The translations under genes were made by a program, and so were the position numbers. Shown here in pieces: positions 42,382 through 48,831 of a stretch of 48,831 nucleotides of DNA (its first letter is position 1; every line of letters starts with the position of its first letter). The notes under the pieces were generated by a model, which was not told where the DNA came from, did no database searches, and worked only from the letters and a program-made list of their open reading frames with translations. Origin of the DNA: Abditibacteriota bacterium (lineage in GTDB: Bacteria > Armatimonadota > UBA5829). Location: NCBI GenBank assembly GCA_017445025.1, contig JAFSVJ010000017.1:1-48831 (forward strand). Direction: 5' to 3'.

Positions 42382-43140
42382 ATGTTAGCAAAGAGAATTA
42401 TCCCTTGCCTTGATATGAAAGGCGGGAGAGTAGTTAAAGGTATTAATTTTGTAGGTTTATCCGATGTGGGTGACCCTGTTGAGAGAGCAGCCTTTTACGC
42501 AAAGGAAGGTGCCGATGAAATTACATTCCTTGACATTACAGCATCAAACGAAGACAGAGACATCATGGTTGATATAGCAGCCAAGACAGCCGAAGCTATC
42601 CAAATCCCCTTTGCAGTAGGTGGCGGTATCAGAACTGTGGAAGATTTCAGAAAAGTTCTCTCAAAAGGTGCCGACAAGTGTTCTATAAACACAGCAGCAG
42701 TAAAGACTCCTCAATTAATTAAAGATGCCAGTGAAACCTTCGGCTCCCAAGCTGTTATAGTTGCCATTGACGTTATTAAAGTAGGGGACAACAAATGGGA
42801 AGTTGTGGTTAAAGGCGGAACTGAAAAGACAGGTCTTGACGCAGTTGAATGGGCAAAGGAATGTGAAAAATTAGGTGCCGGTGAAATCCTTCTCACCTCT
42901 ATGGATAAAGACGGAACCAAGGACGGTTACGACCTTGAAGTTACAAGAGCTATAGCCGAAGCGGTAAATATTCCCGTAATTGCCTCCGGTGGTGCCGGAA
43001 CCTTAGAAGACATTTACCTTGCTGTTACGGAAGGAAAAGCCGATGCCGCCTTGGTTGCATCCATGGTTCACTATGGTATTCACTCTATTAAAGAAATTAA
43101 AGAGTATTTAAAATCTCGCGGAGTGGAAGTTCGTCTTTAA
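42382..43140 (+). CDS. hisF: Imidazole glycerol phosphate synthase cyclase subunit
   Basis: 252 residues from the ATG at 42382; the ATG at 42370 contains the GGAG RBS of this start and is rejected. TIM barrel with catalytic D11 ([16 protein letters not shown]) and D130 (VIVAIDV), phosphate-binding [10 protein letters not shown] and [10 protein letters not shown]. With HisH ammonia it forms IGP and AICAR from PRFAR. hisH and hisA are not adjacent. The SGNH-like gene starts 2 bp after its stop. Confidence 0.96.
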   Translation: MLAKRIIPCLDMKGGRVVKGINFVGLSDVGDPVERAAFYAKEGADEITFLDITASNEDRDIMVDIAAKTAEAIQIPFAVGGGIRTVEDFRKVLSKGADKCSINTAAVKTPQLIKDASETFGSQAVIVAIDVIKVGDNKWEVVVKGGTEKTGLDAVEWAKECEKLGAGEILLTSMDKDGTKDGYDLEVTRAIAEAVNIPVIASGGAGTLEDIYLAVTEGKADAALVASMVHYGIHSIKEIKEYLKSRGVEVRL

Positions 43141-43142
43141 AT

Positions 43143-43778
43143 ATGAAAATAGCTGTTTTTGGAGGCTCCATATCAAGTGTCCCGGAAAGTGAGGTTGCCA
43201 AAGATATCTGGCGAGAAGAATTAAATGCCAATGTTGTCACATACGGTGTGGGTGGTATGGGTTTCTCTAAAAATACAGGTGAGGATAATATCCAAGCTCA
43301 AGTAGAAAGAGCCATAAAAAAAGAGCCTTACGATGTCTATGTTTTTTGGGCTTCAAACAATGATATATTTCAAGGTCATCCCATAGGGGACTACAAGGAT
43401 TACACCGAAGCTGACAATTTTGATAAAGAAAAATTAATTACTCAATGCGGTGGCATAAACTATTGTTTTAAGAGAGTTTTTGAAACCAACCCTTGGGCAA
43501 ATATTATTTTCTTTACCACTTTTAAATCCACTTATGACGGTGAAAAATCCTTTGATCCCTTTTATGTGGGCGGAGCTTATGAATATTTAAAAGCTCAAAT
43601 CAAGTGTTGTAATTATTGGGGTGTCCCTTGCCTTGACCAGTTTACCAATATTCCTTTTAACAAATATAATATTCCTTTATATTTTATGGAAGATAAAGTT
43701 CACTTGACCGAGGAGGGATATTCTTTTGTGGGCAATATCCAAGCACAATTTATAAAAAACAATATTTCAAGGAGATAA
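43143..43778 (+). CDS. SGNH hydrolase-like protein
   Basis: 211 residues, no signal peptide. Possible block I AVFGGSIS (Ser9), block III FWASNND (Asn), and a C-terminal DKVHLTEEGY giving a DxxH pair, so a complete Ser-Asp-His set is plausible. YWGVPCLDQFTNIPFNKYN and the IGDYKDY segment are not otherwise familiar. It may be an esterase related to those at 4556 and 6639, though overall similarity looks low. It starts 2 bp after hisF and ends 3 bp before mscL. Confidence 0.65.
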   Translation: MKIAVFGGSISSVPESEVAKDIWREELNANVVTYGVGGMGFSKNTGEDNIQAQVERAIKKEPYDVYVFWASNNDIFQGHPIGDYKDYTEADNFDKEKLITQCGGINYCFKRVFETNPWANIIFFTTFKSTYDGEKSFDPFYVGGAYEYLKAQIKCCNYWGVPCLDQFTNIPFNKYNIPLYFMEDKVHLTEEGYSFVGNIQAQFIKNNISRR

Positions 43779-43781
43779 ATT

Positions 43782-44216
43782 ATGAAAAAATTTATGACAG
43801 AGTTTAAAGAATTTGCCATGCGTGGCAATGTAATGGACCTGGCTGTCGGTGTAATCATAGGTGCAGCTTTTAAGAGCATAGTTGACTCTCTTGTGACCGA
43901 CATTATTTCACCTATAATAGGTATGTTATGTAAAGGTAATTTTGATACTCTTCAAGTAGGTTTTTTGGGTGTCACCTTAACCTATGGTAAATTTATAACC
44001 GCTGTTATAAACTTTTTAATTATGGCTTTTGTGGTATTTTTGTTGATGAAAGGTATAAACGGTTTATCTAAAATAGGTAAAAAAGAAGTTCCGGCTGCTC
44101 CTACCACAAAGGTTTGTCCTTTCTGTAAGTCAGAAATAAACATAGAAGCTACAAAATGTCCAAACTGCACTTCAGAACAACCGAAACCAAAACCGAAAGA
44201 AGAAGTGAAGTTATAA
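43782..44216 (+). CDS. mscL: Large-conductance mechanosensitive channel with C-terminal zinc ribbon
   Basis: 144 residues. Family signature [20 protein letters not shown] and pore helix, [20 protein letters not shown] as TM2. The C-terminal [20 protein letters not shown] zinc ribbon replaces the usual plain helix and is seen in many MscL proteins. It forms a pentameric inner-membrane pore that opens on osmotic downshift. ATG 43782 has AAGGAGATAAATT; the gene is followed by a long terminator. Confidence 0.95.
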   Translation: MKKFMTEFKEFAMRGNVMDLAVGVIIGAAFKSIVDSLVTDIISPIIGMLCKGNFDTLQVGFLGVTLTYGKFITAVINFLIMAFVVFLLMKGINGLSKIGKKEVPAAPTTKVCPFCKSEINIEATKCPNCTSEQPKPKPKEEVKL

Positions 44217-44241
44217 ACTTTTCTTTCATTAAAAATAAAGG

Positions 44242-44297
44242 AAATAACACTCCAATCTTCCGTCCCCCTCGTAAAGGGGACTTGTGGAGTGTTATTT
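44242..44297 (+). terminator. Long nested terminator after mscL
   Basis: 13-bp stem AAATAACACTCCA / TGGAGTGTTATTT followed by T-run; the loop itself holds an inner hairpin GTCCCC / GGGGAC. Confidence 0.8.
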
Positions 44298-44330
44298 TTT
44301 TAAGGAAGGAAAAAGTGAAATCTGAAATCT

Positions 44331-44382
44331 CTCCCCCTAAGCGAAGCTCGGGGGGTGGCAGTTTCAAAGAGCTGATGGGATG
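44331..44382 (+). repeat. Paired-hairpin intergenic repeat, copy 5 (degenerate)
   Basis: CTCCCCCTAAGC-GAA-GCTCGGGGGG, then GTGGCAGTTTCAAAGAGCTG and GATGGGATG: hairpin 1 kept, hairpin 2 decayed. A GTGGTG hairpin (44421-44437) lies beyond it in reverse orientation. Confidence 0.65.
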
Positions 44383-44455
44383 TTAACCCAAGTAGGACGA
44401 GATTCCACATTCTGCATTCAGTGGTGTGAAGCACCACAATTATTGACCGTGCTCA

Positions 44456-44794
44456 TTACAGAGCATCTTCTCCGTGTTCTTCGGTTCTTATACGAATACA
44501 GTCCACGATATCAGATATAAATATCTTTCCGTCTCCTACTTCACCTGTTTGAGCCTTTTCTATAATTATGCTTGTGATTTTTTTCAAATCTTCGTCTTTA
44601 ACAACGAGAGTAAACATAATCTTAGGGAGCATGTTAATGATAACCATCTGTCCTCTAATCTCATCAGTATATCCTTTTTGGTTACCGCAACCCATAACTT
44701 GACTTATGGTTAGTCCACCTACTTCTTGCTCAAGGAAAGCGTTCTTTAGCGGTTCCAACATTTCGGGTCTGACAATAGCTTCAATTTTTTTCAT
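44456..44794 (-). CDS. glnB: P-II family nitrogen regulatory protein
   Basis: 112 residues from the ATG at 44794 (TTAGGAGTTTAAT); the longer frame overlaps amtB. KKIEAIVRPEMLEPLKNAF start, T-loop region NQKGYTDEIRGQMVIINMLP, and C-terminal signature TGEVGDGKIFISDIVDCIRI ending RTEEHGEDAL. P-II binds ATP/ADP and 2-oxoglutarate and blocks AmtB when nitrogen is plentiful. Position 51, the uridylylated Tyr of enteric GlnB/GlnK, is Val, so control must be by ligands alone. It follows amtB by 25 bp in the usual amtB-glnK arrangement. Confidence 0.95.
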   Translation of the reverse strand: MKKIEAIVRPEMLEPLKNAFLEQEVGGLTISQVMGCGNQKGYTDEIRGQMVIINMLPKIMFTLVVKDEDLKKITSIIIEKAQTGEVGDGKIFISDIVDCIRIRTEEHGEDAL

Positions 44795-44819
44795 AATTAA
44801 ACTCCTAATTTTACCTAAT

Positions 44820-46061
44820 TTAATCCAATCCCAAGAATGATGGGTAAGCAGATTCTCCGTGTTCGGAAACATCCAGTCCGTTATCTTCGTTCTTTTCGCT
44901 AACCCTAATAGGTCTACAAACACTCATTACTTTTAGAATTATGAATGTCATAACTCCGGATAACAGAATACTTACAATTATGCTAAATATTTGAACAAGT
45001 ATCAGTTTGTAATCTCCGAAGAACAATCCGTTATACATAATATCCGGATTAATGGTTTTTGTTGCAAATAATCCTGTCACGATGCCACCATAAATTCCGC
45101 CTACACCGTGACAACCGAAGGCGTCTAAGGCATCGTCATATTGGAAACGTCTCTTAATATGTCCTATTGCCAAATAACAAATAGGGCTTACGAATAATCC
45201 TATCAAAAAACTTGACCAAATGGGAACAAATCCCGCACCGGGTGTTATGGCAACAAGTCCCAAAACAGCACCTGTGGCACTACCTAACAATGTCACTTTT
45301 CCACGACGAACTTTTTCAATAAACATCCAGCTTAACATGGCTACAGCCGCACTTGTGCTTGTGGTGATAAAGGCGTGACAAGCAAGTTCGTTAGCACCGA
45401 GAGCACTACCTGCATTAAATCCAATCCAACCAAACCATAAGAGAGCTGCTCCAAGAAGAACAAAGGGAATATTATGAGGATTGTAGCTAAGCATACCGTG
45501 TCCTCTTCTCTTTCCCACAACCAGACAAGCTGTAAGTCCCGCAATACCTGAGGAAATGTGAACAACGTTTCCTCCTGCAAAGTCCAAGCTTCCGATCATT
45601 TTCAGGAAACCGCCTTCTCCCCAAACCATGTGTGCCAAAGGATAATATACCAAAAACAGCCAAAATACTATAAATAAGAATAAAGCACTGAATTTCATTC
45701 TTCCCATAACGGATCCTGTAATAATAGCACAAGTAATAAGTGAAAACATCATTTGAAAAAGCACAAATGAAGTTTCCGGAATTGTGCTTGAGTATGCAGG
45801 GTTAGGGTCAGTATTAATATTCATTAAGAAACAATTCTTTAGTGAACCTATTATTCCGTGAAAATCTCCTGTAAAGGATAGGGAATATCCTACCGCAATC
45901 CACAAAGCAGTTGCCAGTCCGCATATAAAGAATGAGGACAGCATTGTGTTGATAACGTTTTTTCTGCGGACCATACCTCCGTAGAAAAATGCCAGTCCCG
46001 GTGTCATGATAAATACCATGGCACTTGCAATCAGGACAAACGCAGTGTCACCTGTATTCAT
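44820..46061 (-). CDS. amtB: Ammonium transporter
   Basis: 413 residues, eleven TM helices. The twin pore histidines are H168 (FAGGNVVHISSGIAGL) and H318 (DAFGCHGVGGIYGG), with GIGFNAGSALGAN-type central motif as WIGFNAGSALGANELACHAF. No signal peptide; the outer N-terminus is short. It conducts ammonia/ammonium across the inner membrane and is gated by the P-II protein encoded next. ATG 46061 has GGAGGTAAAAA. Its leader (46062-46167) holds two terminators and two small hairpins. Confidence 0.96.
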   Translation of the reverse strand: MNTGDTAFVLIASAMVFIMTPGLAFFYGGMVRRKNVINTMLSSFFICGLATALWIAVGYSLSFTGDFHGIIGSLKNCFLMNINTDPNPAYSSTIPETSFVLFQMMFSLITCAIITGSVMGRMKFSALFLFIVFWLFLVYYPLAHMVWGEGGFLKMIGSLDFAGGNVVHISSGIAGLTACLVVGKRRGHGMLSYNPHNIPFVLLGAALLWFGWIGFNAGSALGANELACHAFITTSTSAAVAMLSWMFIEKVRRGKVTLLGSATGAVLGLVAITPGAGFVPIWSSFLIGLFVSPICYLAIGHIKRRFQYDDALDAFGCHGVGGIYGGIVTGLFATKTINPDIMYNGLFFGDYKLILVQIFSIIVSILLSGVMTFIILKVMSVCRPIRVSEKNEDNGLDVSEHGESAYPSFLGLD

Positions 46062-46081
46062 TTTTTACCTCCAAAAAAAAA

Positions 46082-46161
46082 GAGCTTTAGATTTAAAAAA
46101 CCTAAAGCTCCTTTGCTTTAAAAAAATAAGACACCGATAGTGTATTATCAGCGTCTTTGCT
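46082..46161 (-). promoter_or_regulatory. amtB leader: tandem terminators overlapping two A1/G4 hexaloop hairpins (candidate ANTAR target)
   Basis: On minus, in order: hairpin P1 AGC-AAAGAC-GCT (46161-46150); terminator 1 AAGACGCTGATA-ATACAC-TATCGGTGTCTT (46157-46128) with T-run; hairpin P2 TAAAGC-AAAGGA-GCTTTA (46120-46103); terminator 2 GAGCTTTAG / CTAAAGCTC (46110-46082) with T9. Each hairpin shares bases with the 5' arm of the following terminator, so they exclude each other. Both loops are hexamers with A at 1 and G at 4, the loop rule known for ANTAR target RNAs. P1 has only three base pairs. Terminator pairing is seen directly; ANTAR binding is inferred. Confidence 0.65.
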
Positions 46162-46173
46162 TTTTACACTTAT

Positions 46174-46203
46174 ATTATACTACTTTTCAAAACCCTTTGT
46201 CAA
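46174..46203 (-). promoter_or_regulatory. Promoter of amtB-glnB
   Basis: On minus: TTGACA (46203-46198), an 18-bp spacer and TATAAT (46179-46174). The start would be near 46167, just before hairpin P1. Confidence 0.75.
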
Positions 46204-46230
46204 GTTTTAAATTATATTTTTTACAAAAAA

Positions 46231-46259
46231 TTGTATTTTTTTTTGAAATATGGTAAAAT
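46231..46259 (+). promoter_or_regulatory. Promoter of the glutamine synthetase-like/ANTAR pair
   Basis: TTGTAT (46231-46236), a 17-bp spacer and TAAAAT (46254-46259); RBS TTGAGGTAA before the ATG at 46290. Back to back with the amtB promoter. Confidence 0.6.
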
Positions 46260-46289
46260 TAATTGTATGATAAATATTGAGGTAATACT

Positions 46290-47249
46290 ATGAATCAAAC
46301 GGAAAAAGATGTTTTGACATTTGTAAATGAGAACGATGTAAAGTTTATCAGACTTGCCTTTTGTGATTTAAAAGGAAATATGAAAAACATTTCTATTATG
46401 CCTAATGAATTGGAAAATGCCTTTGATAGGGGAATAGCCGTTAAAGGTAATTATATATTTGATACAGAAGAGGAGATTGACCTATTCTTGTTTCCCGATG
46501 CCGCTACATTACATATTCTTCCCTGGCGTCCTCAAGAAGGAAGAGTTATGAGGCTTTTCTGTTATATAAAGGAGAGAGAAGGAAACATTTCTCCTTTTGA
46601 TTGTCGCCATATATTAAAGGAAAAAATATCAGTTATAGATGATTTGGGATTAAAAATAAAAGTAGGTTTTGAATGTCCATTTGCTTTATACAATTCAAGA
46701 GAAGAGAAAATTCCCATTGATTTTGCCACTTATTTGGATGTGGCTCCTTTTGATAAGGGTGAGAATATAAGAAGAGAAATTTGTTTGTCTATGGAGAAGA
46801 TGGGAATATATCCAAAGGGTAGTTTTCACCAAAAAGCTCCGGGACAAAATGAAATAGATTTTGAAAGCGATCTTGACAGTGCTTGTGATAATTTTGTGGT
46901 TTTTAAAAATCTTATTTATGTAATTGCTTGGAGAAGCGGTCTTTATGCGGACCTTGAAGAAGAACCTTTTGTTCTTAATATAGAGATAGAAAATGAATAC
47001 ATCAAAAAGCAGTTTAAGAAAGATTCTTTGAATATGTTTAAGAAATTGATAAATAATACTTTGAAAGAGGTTGATAAATATAGCCTTGATGTTGCCTATC
47101 TTGACAAGAAATTAACCATAAAAACTTCTTTTGATTATAATATAAATATATTTATGGTATTACCCTTGATTTTATCTTGCTGTATAGATATTATAAAACA
47201 AAGGTCACCTCAAGAAAGAAAGAAAAGGTCCGGAAAATCATCTGATTAA
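46290..47249 (+). CDS. Catalytically degenerate glutamine synthetase paralogue
   Basis: 319 residues against about 440 for GSI. The beta-grasp part is clear (VKFIRLAFCDLKGNMKNISI), then FLFPDAATLHILPWRPQEGR and IPIDFATYLDVAPFDKGENI, with APGQNEIDFESDLDSACDNF. Active-site motifs are lost: ExEFF is ECPF (second Glu is Pro130), HHE is H180-Q181-K182 following Phe179, and the FMPKP loop is DLEEEP. The C-terminal third no longer resembles GS, and the ATP/adenylylation region is absent. It probably binds but does not make glutamine, a possible nitrogen sensor for the ANTAR protein encoded 19 bp downstream. Confidence 0.85.
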   Translation: MNQTEKDVLTFVNENDVKFIRLAFCDLKGNMKNISIMPNELENAFDRGIAVKGNYIFDTEEEIDLFLFPDAATLHILPWRPQEGRVMRLFCYIKEREGNISPFDCRHILKEKISVIDDLGLKIKVGFECPFALYNSREEKIPIDFATYLDVAPFDKGENIRREICLSMEKMGIYPKGSFHQKAPGQNEIDFESDLDSACDNFVVFKNLIYVIAWRSGLYADLEEEPFVLNIEIENEYIKKQFKKDSLNMFKKLINNTLKEVDKYSLDVAYLDKKLTIKTSFDYNINIFMVLPLILSCCIDIIKQRSPQERKKRSGKSSD

Positions 47250-47268
47250 TATATGGAATTAACTAAGA

Positions 47269-47826
47269 ATGAGTAATGCTGTTATAATTTCTCAAAATCA
47301 AGATCTTATAAATCATTTGAGAGAGTTTTTTCTTGATAATTCCATAGAAGAAATATGTGTATGTGATTCCGGGGATAAGGCAAGAAAAGTTTTTCAAGAT
47401 AAGGATTTTGATTATATCTTTATAGACAGAGAGGGTAAATCTGAAGAGGAGTTTGCTATTGATTACAGTGGTAATTATATGTGCCAGGTAATTATCTTTG
47501 TGGAAGAAGATATGTTTGAATATATAGTTGACCAAATGTCCGAATATGGAATTATTACAATAGAGAAGCCTTTGGATTTAAGATTCTTGCAATTGTGTTA
47601 TAAACTCTCTGTTGCTTTTCAAAATAGGTTTATAAAAATTGAAAATGAGAACAAAAAATTATTAAGTAAAATAGAAGAAATAAAACTGGTTAATAAGGCC
47701 AAGGCCCATTTAATCAAGAAATATAAAATCTCAGAAGAAGATGCTCATAAATTAATTGAGCATCAAGCAATGAACTTGCGTAAAACCAAGGCTCAAATCG
47801 CAAATATAATTCTAAACGATAAGTAA
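47269..47826 (+). CDS. ANTAR-domain RNA-binding regulator with pseudo-receiver
   Basis: 185 residues. The N-terminal domain (1-115) has a receiver fold: DYIFIDREG keeps Asp53 and IEKPLD keeps the Lys, but the acidic pair is ISQNQ and the Thr/Ser strand is IIFVEED, so phosphorylation is doubtful. A coiled coil (120-140) leads to an ANTAR domain (about 135-184): LLSKIEEIKLVNKAKAHLIK, KYKISEEDAHKLIEHQAMNL, RKTKAQIANIIL. ANTAR dimers bind paired hexaloop hairpins and prevent termination, mostly in nitrogen genes. Likely target: the amtB leader 1.1 kb away. The same GS-plus-ANTAR gene order is known in clostridia (glnA-nitR). Confidence 0.9.
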   Translation: MSNAVIISQNQDLINHLREFFLDNSIEEICVCDSGDKARKVFQDKDFDYIFIDREGKSEEEFAIDYSGNYMCQVIIFVEEDMFEYIVDQMSEYGIITIEKPLDLRFLQLCYKLSVAFQNRFIKIENENKKLLSKIEEIKLVNKAKAHLIKKYKISEEDAHKLIEHQAMNLRKTKAQIANIILNDK

Positions 47827-47831
47827 AAAGC

Positions 47832-48121
47832 GAGTATAAAAATACCAAAGAACCGAAAATATCTATTTTTTATAGAAAATATCAAGCGACTATAACAAGA
47901 TTTTTTTTATTAAGCAAATAATAGGCAATATGTAATATTGCCGGTGGATTTGCCCCATTTTACAAGAAAAGACAATTTTACATAGTAAAATTAGGATTTT
48001 CGCAGTAAAAGGGAGCAAAGGCAATTATGCGTCTATAAAAAAATCGTAGGTTAAGGAGCGTAGATATTTTCGTGATAAAAAATTAGAGATTTTCGGAAGA
48101 TTTGGGATTTTTATACTCAAG
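47832..48121 (+). repeat. Terminal-inverted-repeat element, copy C
   Basis: Left end GAGTATAAAAATACCAAAGA starts about 5 bp after the ANTAR stop; right end TTTGGGATTTTTATACTCAA at 48101-48121 is its inverse. Inside: AGCGACTATAACAAGATTTT, a hairpin GGCAATA / TATTGCC, GCAATTATGCGTCTA, TTAAGGAGCGTAGATATTTT and TTAGAGATTTTCGG, as in copies A and B. The middle hairpin differs from theirs. About 290 bp, no ORF. Confidence 0.8.
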
Positions 48122-48342
48122 AAAAATAAATAAATATCGCAGGAATTTGAAAAAAAAGGAATTTTTAGGGATATATGACATCTTTTTAATATTAATTATT
48201 CCCAATTATTTCAAAATTCACAAATTATTTGTTAAAAATACCCCTAAAAATACAATTTTACTCTTAACAAAACCAATTATTTACAAATTATTTAAAAAAG
48301 ACAAATCATTGGAAGAAAATTCAAAAATACCCCCTTTACTCC
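48122..48342. other. AT-rich spacer between element C and prepilin promoter
   Basis: No gene seen. An open frame from 48102 overlaps the repeat end and lacks an RBS. Confidence 0.5.
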
Positions 48343-48372
48343 TTGTTTTTTCTATTTTAATTGTGGTATAAT
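48343..48372 (+). promoter_or_regulatory. Promoter of the right-edge prepilin gene
   Basis: TTGTTT (48343-48348), an 18-bp spacer and TATAAT (48367-48372), then ATAAGTG as in the 23.4-kb prepilin. The leader of about 95 nt contains GGTTATGACT (48408-48417), related to the candidate GntR operator. Confidence 0.6.
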
Positions 48373-48474
48373 ATAAGTGTAGGGTTTTTTGTGGTTTAAA
48401 TTAATCAGGTTATGACTTTTGATATTTATCCACAAAAAATGATACAAATAAATTACACTTAGGAGGATCACACA

Positions 48475-48831
48475 ATGATCACAATTAAAAAGGGTTTCAC
48501 CTTAATTGAGTTGTTGGTTGTTATAGCAATCATTGCTATACTTGCAGCAATTCTGTTCCCTGTGTTTGCACAGGCAAGAGAGAAGGCAAGATCATCAAGT
48601 TGCCTTTCAAACATGAAACAAATCGGAACAGCCCTTCAACTCTATGTTGATGACTGGGATGAAACAATGCCGTTTGGAGTAAGTATGTATATTACTCCCT
48701 CCGATGGTTATCCCGGAAAAACCTATATGGTTTATGATAACCTTGTATACGGTAACGGTGGTAACGCTTATACATGGATGGATGCAATATTCCCTTATGT
48801 AAAGAATGTTAGTTTATATCATTGCCCATCT
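48475..48831 (+). CDS. DUF1559-type prepilin-like protein, partial
   Basis: First 119 codons; the right edge cuts it. ATG 48475 follows TTAGGAGGATCACACA. The leader and helix [25 protein letters not shown], then [20 protein letters not shown] and [20 protein letters not shown], match the 22529-23344 protein almost perfectly; the globular part ([20 protein letters not shown], then [17 protein letters not shown]) is different. Residues up to about 58 are highly conserved between the two, the usual pattern for this multi-copy family. Confidence 0.92.
   Translation, partial: MITIKKGFTLIELLVVIAIIAILAAILFPVFAQAREKARSSSCLSNMKQIGTALQLYVDDWDETMPFGVSMYITPSDGYPGKTYMVYDNLVYGNGGNAYTWMDAIFPYVKNVSLYHCPS

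Noticed and set aside
46082-46161. amtB leader as a glutamine (glnA/Downstream-peptide) riboswitch
   Set aside because: No three-way junction or conserved core of those motifs was seen; tandem terminators with hexaloop hairpins and a nearby ANTAR gene fit better.
48102-48371. Open frame of 89 codons before the right-edge prepilin
   Set aside because: It begins inside the repeat end and has no RBS; its 3' part covers the prepilin promoter.
1-48831. tRNA, rRNA, tmRNA genes
   Set aside because: No cloverleaf with a GGTTCGAATCC-type arm or rRNA signature was noticed by eye; a tRNAscan/Infernal run would settle it.

Overview
The window is AT-rich bacterial chromosome with short operons. Two prepilin-like proteins (one complete at 22529-23344, one cut by the right edge at 48475-48831) carry the N-terminus [19 protein letters not shown] followed by [12 protein letters not shown], which is very common in the Armatimonadota/Abditibacteriota lineage. 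With LacI/GntR regulators, SGNH esterases, a sialidase-like protein and a UroD-family protein, this suggests a low-GC relative of that lineage, perhaps host- or gut-associated. That placement is inference. No rRNA, tRNA, CRISPR array, phage or transposase gene was recognised.

Layout. 1-849 (minus): a metal-ABC solute-binding protein cut by the left edge and a one-TM protein. 1000-4521 (plus): hisD, a U32 protein and a LacI-type regulator, closed by a bidirectional terminator. 4556-7721 (minus): two SGNH hydrolases around a sialidase-like protein, with a small duplicated gene remnant. 7896-11018 (minus): accB-hom-thrC-fmdB. 11135-14628 (minus): a CPA2 antiporter and an O-antigen-ligase-like protein with TPRs. 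15086-18588 (minus): LPP20-like and FlgT-like proteins (the latter split by an in-frame stop) and a C1 protease. 19594-22428 (minus): a large secreted glycosidase-like protein. 22529-24622: prepilin and a divergent GntR regulator with a shared 12-bp motif. 24690-29880 (plus): purC, cobalamin adenosyltransferase, two GYF/TM paralogues, murG and a UroD-family protein. 30311-38991 (plus): six tandem secreted propeller-like paralogues running without a break into hypA, hypB and a thioredoxin-like gene, followed at 39316-40503 by a second thioredoxin and a CcdA/DsbD-type transporter. 40742-44216: P-loop kinase-like protein, a DUF1871-like protein, a small membrane protein, hisF, an SGNH-like protein and mscL. 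44456-47826: a nitrogen module, amtB-glnB on minus and a degenerate glutamine-synthetase paralogue plus ANTAR regulator on plus.

The most interesting parts are these. (i) The amtB leader has two tandem terminators, each overlapping an AGC/GCT-closed hairpin with an A1..G4 hexaloop. This is the arrangement expected for ANTAR antitermination, and an ANTAR gene lies divergently beside it, coupled to a glutamine synthetase paralogue lacking catalytic residues. (ii) The six-paralogue secreted array is fused at operon level to Ni-chaperone and thiol-redox genes. (iii) There are two families of structured intergenic repeats. One is a paired-hairpin element whose arms change sequence but keep pairing. 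The other is an element of about 300 bp with terminal inverted repeats whose same end abuts gene stop codons. (iv) Poly-T tracts of different lengths lie in related promoters upstream of small membrane-protein ORFs.
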